Positions 25,749-35,800 are shown, numbered from the stretch's first letter. The stretch: DNA of 52,099 nucleotides from Fidelibacterota bacterium (GCA_024277615.1 JAJRUW010000029.1:1-52099); one strand, 5' to 3'. Program-made: numbers and translations. Notes: generated by a model from the sequence alone, not told the origin.

Positions 25749-26534
25749 TCAGTCTTCCTTAATTTTATAATGAATGAAACGATCCTGCATCCAGCGCACG
25801 GCCAGCAGATCCCGCAACCCGCTGAGCGCCCGATCCCAGGTTCCGTAATTGGAAGTACCGGCAACCCGTGAGCGGTGGCTGACAGGTATTTCCACAACCG
25901 AGGCTCCTTCCATTTTCATGAGAGTGGGGAGAAAACGGTGCATTCCCCTGAACATTTTAATTCTTTTCAGAAAAGAGGCTCGCATGATCTTCAGTGAGCA
26001 GCCTGTGTCCCGAATCGTCTCCCGGCTGAGTTTGTTGCGGACGCCGTTGGCAATTTTTGAGGAAACTCGTTTGAGCCGGGTATCCCGCCGGGATTGTCTC
26101 CAGCCGGTAACCATGTCGTAATCTATCAGCAGGGGCACCATTTTCAGGATATCCCGAGGATCATTTTGTAAATCGCTGTCCATAGTGATGATGTACTCTC
26201 CCGCGGCAGCCCGGAAACCCGCCGCAAGGGCGGCAGACTGTCCGAAGTTGCCATCGAAACGGATCAGACGATAGTGTCCCTGCTCACGGCTGAAGTCACG
26301 AATAAAAACTGCGCTGCCATCCTCGCTGCCATCATCCACGCAGATAACTTCATAAGGCTGCTGCAAACCCGCCATGACGGTTTCGATTTCTCTGAACAGT
26401 TGTGGCAGATTTTCGGCCTCGTTAAAAATGGGTAATACGATGGAGTAGGTATAATGATGATTCACCAGCGATCCTTTCCTCTTCCAGTCAATTTGATCTG
26501 ATCCTGCCGGGTTGTATCCGTTCGGTTCTGACAT
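25749..26534 (-). CDS. GT2 glycosyltransferase, polyprenyl-phosphate sugar synthase type (DPM1/ArnC-like)
   Basis: A 261-residue cytosolic-face glycosyltransferase of the dolichyl/undecaprenyl-phosphate sugar synthase group. Seen: YSIVLPIFNEAENLPQLF, VICVDDGSEDGS (nucleotide-sugar Asp), ADxD-like TMDSDLQNDP and RDTGCSLKIMRASF. It has no C-terminal transmembrane helices, unlike ArnC. An alternative start is the in-frame GTG at 26465 with AAAGGA upstream, which removes a poorly conserved 23-residue leader; I think it equally likely. It probably charges undecaprenyl phosphate with the sugar transferred by the ArnT-like protein encoded two genes downstream. Confidence 0.92.
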   Translation of the reverse strand: MSEPNGYNPAGSDQIDWKRKGSLVNHHYTYSIVLPIFNEAENLPQLFREIETVMAGLQQPYEVICVDDGSEDGSAVFIRDFSREQGHYRLIRFDGNFGQSAALAAGFRAAAGEYIITMDSDLQNDPRDILKMVPLLIDYDMVTGWRQSRRDTRLKRVSSKIANGVRNKLSRETIRDTGCSLKIMRASFLKRIKMFRGMHRFLPTLMKMEGASVVEIPVSHRSRVAGTSNYGTWDRALSGLRDLLAVRWMQDRFIHYKIKED

Positions 26535-26604
26535 GCCTAAATTTATGCATTAAAAGGGTTTCTACACCAGAAAGCAGTTTTGCGGTGTTCGGTTGCAGGG
26601 AGGT

Positions 26605-27459
26605 TTAGAGAATCAACCTGAAGTCTAAAAACTGAGGCAATCCCAAAAAGGAATTTTCATGAAAGGCTACACCATAAGTGATTTCAAAGCGGCGATAGCG
26701 AAAACTGAAGCCGGAAGACATCCTGGCCTGGCCCTGTGACAGCAGCAGACCGGCAAGAAAATCGAAATGAGCCCAGCCCTTGGTCAGTCCGCCGCTGAAA
26801 ACACCCCCGTGAACGCTGTCATAAGCCAAATCGGCTGCCAGGCGCAGACGCAGATCGGCTTTACGATATACTAATCCCAGACCGGTAACTACCGGTAGCG
26901 ACTGTTTCAGGCTGCCGGAGAATGCTCCGATATTTTTAAGGGTTCCTCCGAATGAAAAATGCTCGTTCAGGGTTTTTGTCAGTCCGCCGTCCAAAGTGAT
27001 GGCCGAGGATGAAGCAGTGTACAATTTTACCAGACTGGTACGCAGGGTGAAACCTGCTTTGTAGCCCTTCACGCTGAAGCCGGTTGTGATGCCGGCAGCG
27101 ATCCAGTGACTGCCAAAGGTTCCCAGGGGTTCGGCTTGGGGGACCTCACCTCTAAGCTGAAGATCGTCCAGATTCCAGGACTGCAGGGTCAGCAGATATG
27201 GCCATCGATCTCCCCAGGCAAAACTCACCTGATTTCCGGAAATATCGCCTATCCAGCTGTTGTGAGAAAAGCCCAGCTCGGAGTGCTGCAAATTATCGAT
27301 AGCGGCCGGATTGGCATAGGGGTCATCCATGCCGCCGATACCGCTGCCGGAAAGCGCCAGAGAGCGGGCATTTACGGGGATAATAAACGCCTGCGTACCC
27401 AGCGGCAATCCGGGTGTCACAAACAGCAGAGCGCATAGCAAACAGAAACACTTTTTCAT
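26605..27459 (-). CDS. PorV/PorQ-like outer-membrane beta-barrel protein
   Basis: A 284-residue predicted outer-membrane barrel. The start at 27459 is chosen because a typical signal peptide follows (MKKCFCLLCALLFVTPGLPLG) and GAGAAAGG lies 5 nt upstream; the open frame continues 23 codons further upstream. After the signal comes NARSLALSGSGIGGMDDPYANPAAI, the PorV/UPF0164-type N-terminal motif (Ala-Gly-Ser-rich, D-x-x-A-x-x-NPAA). Alternating amphipathic strands follow, ending in an aromatic/hydrophobic strand. PorV-type proteins shuttle type 9 cargo from the SprA channel. It lies next to a second member and near sprA and sorting-tail cargo. Confidence 0.75.
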   Translation of the reverse strand: MKKCFCLLCALLFVTPGLPLGTQAFIIPVNARSLALSGSGIGGMDDPYANPAAIDNLQHSELGFSHNSWIGDISGNQVSFAWGDRWPYLLTLQSWNLDDLQLRGEVPQAEPLGTFGSHWIAAGITTGFSVKGYKAGFTLRTSLVKLYTASSSAITLDGGLTKTLNEHFSFGGTLKNIGAFSGSLKQSLPVVTGLGLVYRKADLRLRLAADLAYDSVHGGVFSGGLTKGWAHFDFLAGLLLSQGQARMSSGFSFRYRRFEITYGVAFHENSFLGLPQFLDFRLIL

Positions 27460-27524
27460 ATTAACCTTTCTCTGGGTAAACTGAATTTGGACAATCCCAT
27501 GTGGCCAAATCGCTGGCGGGGTTT

Positions 27525-28499
27525 TCAAAGTACGAAAGAAAAACTCATCAGATGGCTGATCCCTTCACCCTGATTCCCGGGATCCACGGCATAATCAAAC
27601 TGCAAATCTTTCAGTTTCCAGAGGGGGTAAACTATTCCGAATCCCAGGCTGTAATCCAGATTAAACTTTTTCGTTCCGGCGGCGGAGGTCATGCTGCCTG
27701 CACTAACGCCGCCGCGGAAAAAGACCCTCTCAAAGAGCTGTGATTCAAGTCCCATCCTAAAATTCCCTTCGGCAGCATTTCCGCCGGCAGTGAGACCCTG
27801 ATATTGTCCGAGCACGCGCAGGTCGGAACGGGGGACAAAGCTGAAACCGAGAGCGAATTCCACAGGTAATTTTTCCTCAACTGAACGGCCGTCGCTGTTC
27901 CAGGTCGTAGCGCCGGCCAGGTTTGCAAGTTTGCCTCCAATGGTCAGTTTACTGACGGGCGTGTATAGAAATCCAAAGTCAAGAGCGATTCCTTTTCCCC
28001 TAAGATCGCCGTCGATGTCGTTGAACAACGCTTTGAGGTTCAAACCCACCCGCAGAGCCGGGTTGAAAATCAGCCCGAAAGACAACATACCGTAACCGTC
28101 CTGAACCTGCAGAGTACCGGTGATATTACCCTGCTGGTCTCTGCCCGTAATATTGCCGGTGCCAGAGCGGAAATAACTAAGGGCTGCGGCGCCTTTCGGT
28201 GGCAGCGGTTTTGCGACGCTGATAACCTGTATTGAGCGGTCCAGCGAGAGACTGAACAGAGATGTCCCCACCTCAAAGCCGGGGGTTGTGGTAACAGCTG
28301 CGGGATTTGACAGTTGGCGGAAGCCTGGATTCCAGTCGGCTACAAGCGCATTGGAGAGGGCAATTTCCCTAGCGTTGCTGCCGTAACGGAAAGGCGCGCC
28401 GGCGTAGCCTCCTCCCATTGCGCCCAGGCCGAGATTCCACAACATCAGCAGGAGAAGACCGGCGAGTGTTTTTTTTATGAGATCGTATCTGTAATTCAT
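27525..28499 (-). CDS. PorV/PorQ family outer-membrane protein
   Basis: A 324-residue predicted outer-membrane barrel starting at ATG 28499 (GAGGA 8-9 nt upstream). The signal region is LIKKTLAGLLLLMLWNLGLGAM, followed by GGGYAGAPFRYGSNAREIALSNALVADWNPGFRQLSNPAAV, a good match to the PorV/PorQ opening motif. Later strands such as RVGLNLKALFNDIDGDLRGKGIALDFGFLY and the terminal MSFSFVL strand fit a FadL-like 14-strand barrel. It sits between a sorting-tail protein (upstream, 11-bp gap) and a second PorV/PorQ-like gene. The cluster suggests surface-export accessory proteins dedicated to nearby cargo; that link is inferred. Confidence 0.85.
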   Translation of the reverse strand: MNYRYDLIKKTLAGLLLLMLWNLGLGAMGGGYAGAPFRYGSNAREIALSNALVADWNPGFRQLSNPAAVTTTPGFEVGTSLFSLSLDRSIQVISVAKPLPPKGAAALSYFRSGTGNITGRDQQGNITGTLQVQDGYGMLSFGLIFNPALRVGLNLKALFNDIDGDLRGKGIALDFGFLYTPVSKLTIGGKLANLAGATTWNSDGRSVEEKLPVEFALGFSFVPRSDLRVLGQYQGLTAGGNAAEGNFRMGLESQLFERVFFRGGVSAGSMTSAAGTKKFNLDYSLGFGIVYPLWKLKDLQFDYAVDPGNQGEGISHLMSFSFVL

Positions 28500-28510
28500 A
28501 ACGAGTATCC

Positions 28511-30142
28511 TCAATTAATTACCAGTAATTTGGTCCAGTAGGACTTGCCGCCCTGTTTCAGTTTGCAGAAATATACGCCGTTTGCCGCCGGGTCTCCCCA
28601 GTCGTTCCGCCCGTCCCAGATAACTTCACCCTGGTCGGCATTGTAATGAAAATCAGCTGACCCGAACTGCCTGACGGAGTTCATGGCAAAATCAAAAATT
28701 TCCAACTTCGGAGAACCCCCGTCCGCATAAAAAACGAAACGCACATGACCTGCATCTCCAGTGAGATTTACATCATTCAGGTAAAAAGGATTAGGATAGG
28801 CATAAAAATGCTCCTCACCGGCCGATTGTGCCGGCACCCAAAAGCGATGCACCTCCCAGTCCACGCCGTTGTTCCGTGTTACCGCTGCGCCGTCCGGGGT
28901 TCCGGTTACCAGCAGGGACCGGGGACTGATGTATGCCGAGGCGTAAACCACATCGCTTAAAACTTCAAACCCATTGGGAGACACGGGCCGGCCGTATCTT
29001 TCCCAATGTTCGCCGTCATCGGAAAAATACAGTCCTGTGTCTGACGAGAGATAGACGTAATTACCTGCAGTGGAGATGGAATAAACCTTCAGTCCCAGCT
29101 CTTCTATGCGTGTTGGAACATTCCAGGTGGCACCACCATCATCGGTAAAAGTCACTCCGTATGCTTCTCCTCCGCCGGTGGGCCAGGTTGCCGCCCAGAC
29201 CCTGATGAACGGATTGCCGCTGTCATCGACGAGATTCTGGTGCCGAAACCCGATAACCCAGTTGCCCGTAAAGCCATCAGTCTGGGCATTGAAATGGCGC
29301 CAGTCAATGCAGCCGGAGGGCGAGACAATCCCTTTGTTGATCCCGGCGGCTGTCCCGACCCAGAGTGTGTCGGCGACACTGTACACGGCAAAACCCTTGT
29401 GGTTGTGAGATCCTCCATTAGGCGGATCATTGGGATTCAATTCAAAAGTCTCCGGATCAATCTCTCCACAGTTTTGTACGGGCTCATCATCCATGGGAAG
29501 GGCCACAGCTTCCCAGGGATTGGGGTCCACACCCTCAGGCGAAGGTGGATAATTCCGGAATTTAAAACGACGTAATCCGCCGGCCCAGCTGGCCGCATAA
29601 ATATAATCTCCCTGAATAGCCAGGTCATAGGACACATTGTTGATTTCCGTGGTGACGGCAAGCTGTCTGAGTTCCTGACCACCCCAGATGAAAGAAATAT
29701 ACGTTGGACTGTTGGGAGGAGCAACATATTGCGGCTTATAAAACCAGGTAACTCCCCCATCGAGGGAAAAACCCAAGCCGGACCCGGCCGGATGATATTC
29801 ACCCGTTGCAAATTCCTGTACTGCGCCGGAAACAGCTACCACGCTGCCCTGCACAGCCAGACCGGGGTTGCCGCCAGCCGGCAGATAATAGCTCTCCGGA
29901 TCAAAAGTCCGGAAATCAAGAGTGCCATCAGATAGGATATTAGCGTAGGCCAACCCGCCGCTGGTCCCAAAATAGAGGGTATTCTGATCCTCGCTCGCCA
30001 GCACATCTACTACGCTGTTACTGGGGAGACCCGGCAGAGAAGCAGCATTCAGGGATAAACCGTCCCGCCTGAGTTCAAATTGTGAAGGGATCTGCAAAAA
30101 AGCACAAGAGGTTAACAGAATTGACAACATTATTTTTTTCAT
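28511..30142 (-). CDS. Secreted beta-propeller protein with C-terminal sorting tail
   Basis: A 543-residue secreted protein: a signal peptide (MKKIMLSILLTSCAFLQIPS), then propeller-like repeats (GLPSNSVVDVLASEDQNTLYFGTSGGLAY resembles two-component-regulator propeller blades; further blades end GGVTWF, GGATWN and DGEHWERY, sialidase/BNR-like Asp-box turns). The last ~95 residues are a FlgD-like sorting tail beginning FYAYPNPFYLND and ending IWDGRNDWGDPAANGVYFCKLK..KLLVIN. The tail is typical of type 9-like cargo. Its ATG overlaps the stop of the Cys-rich lipoprotein gene by one base (TGATG). Two PorV/PorQ-like genes follow directly, so it may be their cargo. Confidence 0.88.
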   Translation of the reverse strand: MKKIMLSILLTSCAFLQIPSQFELRRDGLSLNAASLPGLPSNSVVDVLASEDQNTLYFGTSGGLAYANILSDGTLDFRTFDPESYYLPAGGNPGLAVQGSVVAVSGAVQEFATGEYHPAGSGLGFSLDGGVTWFYKPQYVAPPNSPTYISFIWGGQELRQLAVTTEINNVSYDLAIQGDYIYAASWAGGLRRFKFRNYPPSPEGVDPNPWEAVALPMDDEPVQNCGEIDPETFELNPNDPPNGGSHNHKGFAVYSVADTLWVGTAAGINKGIVSPSGCIDWRHFNAQTDGFTGNWVIGFRHQNLVDDSGNPFIRVWAATWPTGGGEAYGVTFTDDGGATWNVPTRIEELGLKVYSISTAGNYVYLSSDTGLYFSDDGEHWERYGRPVSPNGFEVLSDVVYASAYISPRSLLVTGTPDGAAVTRNNGVDWEVHRFWVPAQSAGEEHFYAYPNPFYLNDVNLTGDAGHVRFVFYADGGSPKLEIFDFAMNSVRQFGSADFHYNADQGEVIWDGRNDWGDPAANGVYFCKLKQGGKSYWTKLLVIN

Positions 30143-31023
30143 CAGCAGTCCTCCGGACAGGTCTCTGCATCTTCAGCGCCGGCCTGACATTCCCCATCGC
30201 CGCAACTGACGATTTCCAGAACTATTTCGGAGAGGATATCCTGTTGGTTGTTTTTATCCTTGACCAGAAATCGGAAAAGGGCAATACCGGTTTTGCCGCA
30301 ACCGCCGGCTCCGTCATCTACCGGCCGCATGGGAATCGAGGTTGTATAAACCAGATGGCCCTCACCGTCCGTGTGTGAATAAGTCATCTGCCAGGTGGGG
30401 TCGGACTGATAGTTGTCATCCTGCGGGTTGTCATTAAAATGGCCCTGGCAATCCACCGTAAGGAAGTCCGTGTTGATATAATAGCGCACATATTTAATAT
30501 CGTCTGCGCCATTGGGATCATCAATTGTAACGGCAATCTCCAGATCGGTCCAGACGGTGGGATCCAAAGAGTAGATTTCGGGCATATCCACCGAGACGAT
30601 GGCCGGCGGGAACTCCTCCATGATGGCAGATGTGACAGTTTTTGTGAGTATTGAGCCATCAGCCGGATAAGCAGGGCTTTCTATTAGATAGGCACCGAAA
30701 GCCAGAGGCGGATCCTGCATTTCCATGACAGAGAAGGTGCCGTTATTCGGCAGCAGGTCGCCCTGTGTGCCGTCATCTTTCAAAGTGAAATCAGCCACAT
30801 GCTCATGCTCGGGCAGGCTGTACAGGTCAACGCGTACTGAATCAATCAGGTCAGCCTGTGCGGGCGGGGTTATCTGAACCTGAAGAAAAACTGTAGTGTT
30901 TTCCTGATCGTAGTCCAGAAATATATTTTCGATCTCAGGCTGTCCTGAAGTTGCCGGTGTCACAGGCAAATTGCAGGCTGCGGCTAGGAGCAGGATTAAA
31001 AGGGGAATTGTCGTATTCTTCAT
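30142..31023 (-). CDS. Lipoprotein with Ig-like domains and Cys-rich C-terminal motif
   Basis: A 293-residue lipoprotein: signal peptide and lipobox LLILLLAAAC (Cys17). The mature part has two beta-sandwich-like regions (around VFLQVQITPPAQADLIDSVRVDLY and VWTDLEIAVTIDDPNGADDIKYVRYYI) of a kind that binds or scaffolds other envelope proteins. The C-terminus is CGDGECQAG...ETCPEDC, a compact four-cysteine motif seen at the ends of many secreted proteins, possibly metal-binding or disulfide-knotted. It lies 32 bp after prmA and overlaps the sorting-tail propeller protein start, so the two are probably made together. No specific function is recognised. Confidence 0.82.
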   Translation of the reverse strand: MKNTTIPLLILLLAAACNLPVTPATSGQPEIENIFLDYDQENTTVFLQVQITPPAQADLIDSVRVDLYSLPEHEHVADFTLKDDGTQGDLLPNNGTFSVMEMQDPPLAFGAYLIESPAYPADGSILTKTVTSAIMEEFPPAIVSVDMPEIYSLDPTVWTDLEIAVTIDDPNGADDIKYVRYYINTDFLTVDCQGHFNDNPQDDNYQSDPTWQMTYSHTDGEGHLVYTTSIPMRPVDDGAGGCGKTGIALFRFLVKDKNNQQDILSEIVLEIVSCGDGECQAGAEDAETCPEDC

Positions 31024-31055
31024 AGAGTTTGTTTTTTTATGTCATTAATTAAGCT

Positions 31056-31874
31056 TTAATTCAGGTCCATCCGAATCCATTCTCCCCGATGGACGACTTT
31101 AACCGGATTCAACGGCAGCGCTTCGCACAATGCCCGAATCGAGAGCTCGTCTGAGGCAAGTAAGCCGGAGAGAATGACGGTCTGTTTATGCCCGGCCAGT
31201 GCCGGCAGCAGGGTTTTTATTACGCGTGCATCGACATTGGCGAGTATCAGGTCCTGTGTAAAATCTGAGTGCTGCAGGATATCCGCTATCTCCAGTTCAA
31301 CGCCGGTTTCGATCCCGTTAAGAGCGAGATTTTCATGGAAATTTTCAAGGCAGGCATCATCTAAATCAACACAGTTTACCCGGGCTGCACCGAGCTTCCG
31401 GGCGGCAATGGCCAAAATGCCGCTGCCGCTGCCCACATCCAGCACAGTCATACCCGCTTTGCAGTAGGCGAGCAAAGCTTCCAGCATGAGAAAGGTAGTC
31501 TCGTGATGTCCCGTACCGAAGGCCATTCCGGGCTTGATGCGAATGAGGATCTCAGCCCTGGTAGTTTCGTCCCAGTCCGGAACCACACAGATTTCGGACC
31601 CAACTCTGACGGGTTTGAAATTATCCTTCCAGGCCAGGTGCCAGGGTTCGGCAATTTGTGTTGTCCAACTGTGTACGAAAGCAAAGCGCTTCAGATTTTG
31701 CTGCAAATACTGTTCGACTTTTGGTCTGCTCAGGGAGTCGAAATAATATTGTGACTGCCCCTTCCCCTCGATAGAACCCAGACAATCCATCATGAAGCCG
31801 GAGGCCAGGATTTCCCGGGTTGCATTGTCGGCCGTGACCGAAAGCTCATACCAGAATTTTTTCACAGGGTTCAC
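31056..31874 (-). CDS. prmA: Ribosomal protein L11 methyltransferase
   Basis: A 272-residue SAM-dependent methyltransferase that trimethylates lysines and the N-terminus of ribosomal protein L11. The N-terminal substrate-recognition domain (FWYELSVTADNATREILASG; Q.YYFDS) is followed by the class I fold: IRIKPGMAFGTGHHETT, VLDVGSGSGILAIAARKLGA (motif I), VNCVDLDDACLENFHENLALNGI and LILANVDARVIKTLLP (the catalytic NxxA-like motif). The start overlaps the stop of the M28 peptidase by 4 bp, placing a translation-modifying enzyme at the end of the sprA operon. That is a conserved-operon oddity more than a functional link. Confidence 0.95.
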   Translation of the reverse strand: MNPVKKFWYELSVTADNATREILASGFMMDCLGSIEGKGQSQYYFDSLSRPKVEQYLQQNLKRFAFVHSWTTQIAEPWHLAWKDNFKPVRVGSEICVVPDWDETTRAEILIRIKPGMAFGTGHHETTFLMLEALLAYCKAGMTVLDVGSGSGILAIAARKLGAARVNCVDLDDACLENFHENLALNGIETGVELEIADILQHSDFTQDLILANVDARVIKTLLPALAGHKQTVILSGLLASDELSIRALCEALPLNPVKVVHRGEWIRMDLN

Positions 31875-32806
31875 GGGCGGTTACGGGCATTTTCCATATA
31901 AATTAAAGTAATCATGACGGTACCCACGGTCTCGAGACTGGCCGCAGAGCATTTATCCGGTGTATCCTCCAGGGTATGCCAGTAATTTTTCCCGGCTGAG
32001 GGATACTCGAAGTCGATGATGTCCACGGCCGGTATTCCGGTAACTTCCCAGAGGACCCGGTGATCGTCAATTATGGCCCTGCCGACCTTGTCCTTAAATT
32101 GTGTGTATCCCAGATCGGCAGCAATTTTCCAGATTTTCTGAACAACAGCCGGAGCCTGCATATAGGAATAAGGTTCAATGAGGAATTCCTGTTGTGCATC
32201 TCCTACCATGTCGAGACAAACAGCGTAGCGCGGAAAGGGCCGTTGCATTTTTTTTGCAAATTCCCGCGTACCCAGGCCCCAACTATCCACATCACCGGCC
32301 ACACCCATATCTTCACCGTCCTCAAAGAGCAGGTCCACACCGATGTCCACCGGATTAGCATGCAGGATCTGCGCCATGGACATGAGCACAGCAATCCCGC
32401 TGGCTCCATCGTTGGCCCCCAGGATAGGTTTGCTCTGATTGGCAAAGACTGTGTCCTGATCGGCAATTTCCCTGGTATCCCAGTGTGCCAGAAACAAGAT
32501 CCTGAATTCCGCAGAGGGATTGAATACGGCAAGTAAATTGGTCAGCCGGACGAGTTTTTTGTGCATGGGATGTTCTACGGTTGCGGTCATGATCCGCAGA
32601 TCATCTGCCAGCGGTTCGAGAAATTTCTGTAAATAAGCCGCCAGCGTCTCGTGAGCTTCCGTACCCAGGTAGCGCGGTCCGAAATCACATTGCTCCGTAA
32701 GGTAACCATAGGACTCTTCACCATCGAAATACGGAATTCCCTGCGCCGAAACAATCGTCAGGAAACAGATTGACAGAATTATGAAAATTTGTTTTTGCAT
32801 GCTCAC
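31871..32806 (-). CDS. M28 family zinc peptidase / glutaminyl-peptide cyclotransferase-like protein
   Basis: A 311-residue secreted protein (signal peptide MQKQIFIILSICFLTIVSAQG). Zinc-site residues of the M28 fold are in order: LFLAHWDTREIADQD (His), PILGANDGASGIAVLM (Asp), LFEDGEDMG (Glu), VCLDMVGD (Asp) and IIDDHRVLW (His). The HWDTR..AD.D..ANQSKPILGANDGASG arrangement is characteristic of bacterial glutaminyl cyclases, which convert N-terminal Gln to pyroglutamate on exported proteins. A true aminopeptidase remains possible. It overlaps the sprA stop by 4 bp, so it is coupled to the type 9-like translocon gene, fitting a role in modifying newly exported proteins. Confidence 0.88.
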   Translation of the reverse strand: MSMQKQIFIILSICFLTIVSAQGIPYFDGEESYGYLTEQCDFGPRYLGTEAHETLAAYLQKFLEPLADDLRIMTATVEHPMHKKLVRLTNLLAVFNPSAEFRILFLAHWDTREIADQDTVFANQSKPILGANDGASGIAVLMSMAQILHANPVDIGVDLLFEDGEDMGVAGDVDSWGLGTREFAKKMQRPFPRYAVCLDMVGDAQQEFLIEPYSYMQAPAVVQKIWKIAADLGYTQFKDKVGRAIIDDHRVLWEVTGIPAVDIIDFEYPSAGKNYWHTLEDTPDKCSAASLETVGTVMITLIYMENARNRP

Positions 32807-35800
32807 CCCTGAATTAATATCCGGACATTGAATCCGAAGTCTTTATCTACACTGCGTCCGCGTGTATTCTCCCGGATAGTATAGGTGAAATGTACACCAC
32901 CTGAAACGAATTTTGTAAAACTATAATTTAGGTTGGGTTTCAGGCTGATATTTTTCTGGCGATCACCCAGCGAAAAGGCTCCGTCATAGGTGCTGCGAGT
33001 GAAGGGTTTTGTATCGTCAAACTGGATATTCATCGTGAATTTGAGGTCATTGGAAATATCGAAATCCCGGAAGAAAAATATTGGGATCTTCAACCCTCCC
33101 TTCATATTGTATTTCAGGGTGCTTGAAATGGAAGTCTGCACATTTTTTGTGGTTGAAGCACCGCTATTGCTGATCGTGGTAGTGTATTTATAGTTCAGAC
33201 TGATATCAATGGGTTTTTTGCCGATAGTTTTGGTATTGATCCCGATCAGGGGAGAAAAGGAGCGTGAATAATTATCAGTAGTGAGTTCGCCATCCTGAAC
33301 AGACCAGCTGCGGTCGCCGGTATAGTTATGAGACAATGAAACTGATTTAAAGAATTTTTTTAGTAAAGGCAGTTTTTCCAGACCTGATACGCTGGTACTC
33401 CAGGTTGGAACCGGCAGGCCCTTATCGCCCCGGTCTCCCAGCGGTAAAAATGAATTTTTACGGGTTATTGTCTTCTGTCCGTTCACATCAGAAATTGTCT
33501 TGTCCACCAGGTATTGAACATTAAAGGTGAGATTCCTGAACAGCACAACCCCCGTTTTCAGAGTCAGCGTATTTTTAAACTGATTGTTTGATGAGGTTGT
33601 AGAACCCTCGTAAGTCGGCAGGAAAGGATCATCCTGCATACCCAGCTTGAACCATACACCGGGCATACCGATACGATTGGAGTAGGTGAAATTCTTGCTG
33701 GTTTTATAGGAAACATTGATATTCTGCATCTTCGAAGCCGCTTTATGAATGGGTTTCAAAATGGCTTTCAGAATCGGGTTTTTAATTTGGAAACTCGGAG
33801 TTTTTGAACTAGAACGCGAGGGCGTTCTGCCTCGTCTGCCCCGACCGGGTTTACGGCTGGATGCCGGTGCATTTGCCGGTTTATAGACCATCTCAATCAT
33901 GTTCTGCAGATTAAAATTGCTACTGAAGTCCAGAGACCTTTTCGAGGTGATGGTGGCAGCATCCACGGTATCAACCAGAGAACTGCGGTTCCAGGAATAG
34001 GACAGATTATATTTTAATCGCGGCTTCAGCCATTTCATGAATTCCGGTGAAAACGAATTATTCAGATTCTCGGTAATTGATTCAATTCGGCCAGGGGAAA
34101 ACCGGGCCAGAGCCTTCAGCTTATCATTGTAAAAATCTTCGAGATTGCTTTGGATATTTTTACCATACTGCAGGGAAAGACTTTTGGTAAGCTTGTAATT
34201 CAAATTGAATGTTCGCGTCATTCTGAGTGTCCCGGCAGGGTCAGTGATGGTGCCGTTGCGGTGATAGGTAACTTTTTTGTTGTCTTCCAGTGACATGGAG
34301 GCGTCAAAACTCGCCGGAGACCAGTAAAACCGGGAGTCTTCCAGAACCCTGCCGATGAGCGGCGTTTTCTTCAGGAAGGAGAAGGGCTTGAAATAGTGGT
34401 CTGAGAATGAAAGCGCATATTTCCCGCTCAATTTATAGTTCTGCGATTTTTCACTGGAGATCAGAGTTGTGGATTTCTGAGAAAAAATAGCCGAGAGGTT
34501 TTGAATGGAAAACTTGTCAATAGTGTATTTTGCGAACCAGTTTTCACTGCGTGTATTTTTTTTGAACCGTGTGGAAATGCTAAGAGTTTCAGAGATATTT
34601 TTTATCGAATCCGGTGCCTCCTGGAAATTACCGACCAGAATATCCGTTCCGGTCCGGTATTTGGGTGAGGACTGATTGTGTGTGTAATTTACCGTCAGCG
34701 GCGTTTTGATCCCCCAACTACCCGGCAGAAAGATATCAGGATTAAATTTTGTGCTGATCGTGAAATTTCTTGAGTTATCACCGGTTCCTAGGCGTTCCCG
34801 CAGGGAGTGAAAATTAGCATCCATCCGGGCATAGGTGGTTGAGATGTCCAGCAGATCAGCCAGTTTAAGACTGCCCTGTAACCGCAAAGCACGACCCCGT
34901 TCTTTTTTCACATGGGTCATTCTCAGTTCATCTACGAGAACTTTGCCGTACACGGTCTCCTCCGAAATATTCTGCACTCCGAGCTGAACATATTTGATAC
35001 GATTGATGGCCGGATCACCTTTAATACGGATGGTCTCCACTAAAGTTGAGTCACCGTTATCCGTTTGTTCGTAAGTGGACCATTCCCAGCGGTCGAGTTC
35101 TTCGTTGTAATTATCGGGGGGCGGATCGAAAGTCCCGTTGTAATTGGAATCAGTGAAGGGTTCCGAGACTTCCCCCAGGTCATGCAGTCCGTTAGCTTCA
35201 TTTTCATCCGGGCCAGGGTAGCCGGGATCGCCGGGGCACAAACCATCGGTACCGCAGTCCAGCCAGTCAAACTGACCGTTGCCCTCGAATCCGCCGGGGT
35301 TCAGCAGCTCATCGTAATCATCGCCATTGGGGTCCAGCAGACTGCAGGTCGTGCAACCGTTGAGCTGCCAGTAGAGGGAGCCGTAAATGGTCAGTGTGTC
35401 CCAGGTTGCTTCGACAAAGGCGAGAGTATCAACATTTCCGCCGAATAGCGAATCCAGCAGCGCCAGATACGTAACGCCCGCGGGCAGAGCTCCCCCTCCA
35501 CCGTCTTCGTAGGCACTTACCACACTGTCGAGCCCCGTATCCTGTTGCAACGTCATTTCATCCAGTGATCCGATACTCAATTTACGGCGGGCCAGATCGG
35601 CAAGGTCGATGTTAATATGATTCCGGTCGTCCCAATCCGGGTAAATTGGCTTGACAACCTCGTAATAATTGTTATCACGGCCGAACTGCATGACCATTTG
35701 CACCTTTGGACCCTCAGCGTCGCTCCAGGCTCCGCCTCCGGCAGCGGGATCTCCGAAGACATACATTTCCATATTATTATAAGCAAAGAAACTCTGATTG

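Noticed and set aside
32060-32536. 158-codon plus-strand open frame
   Set aside because: Fully antisense to the M28 peptidase gene and without a domain.
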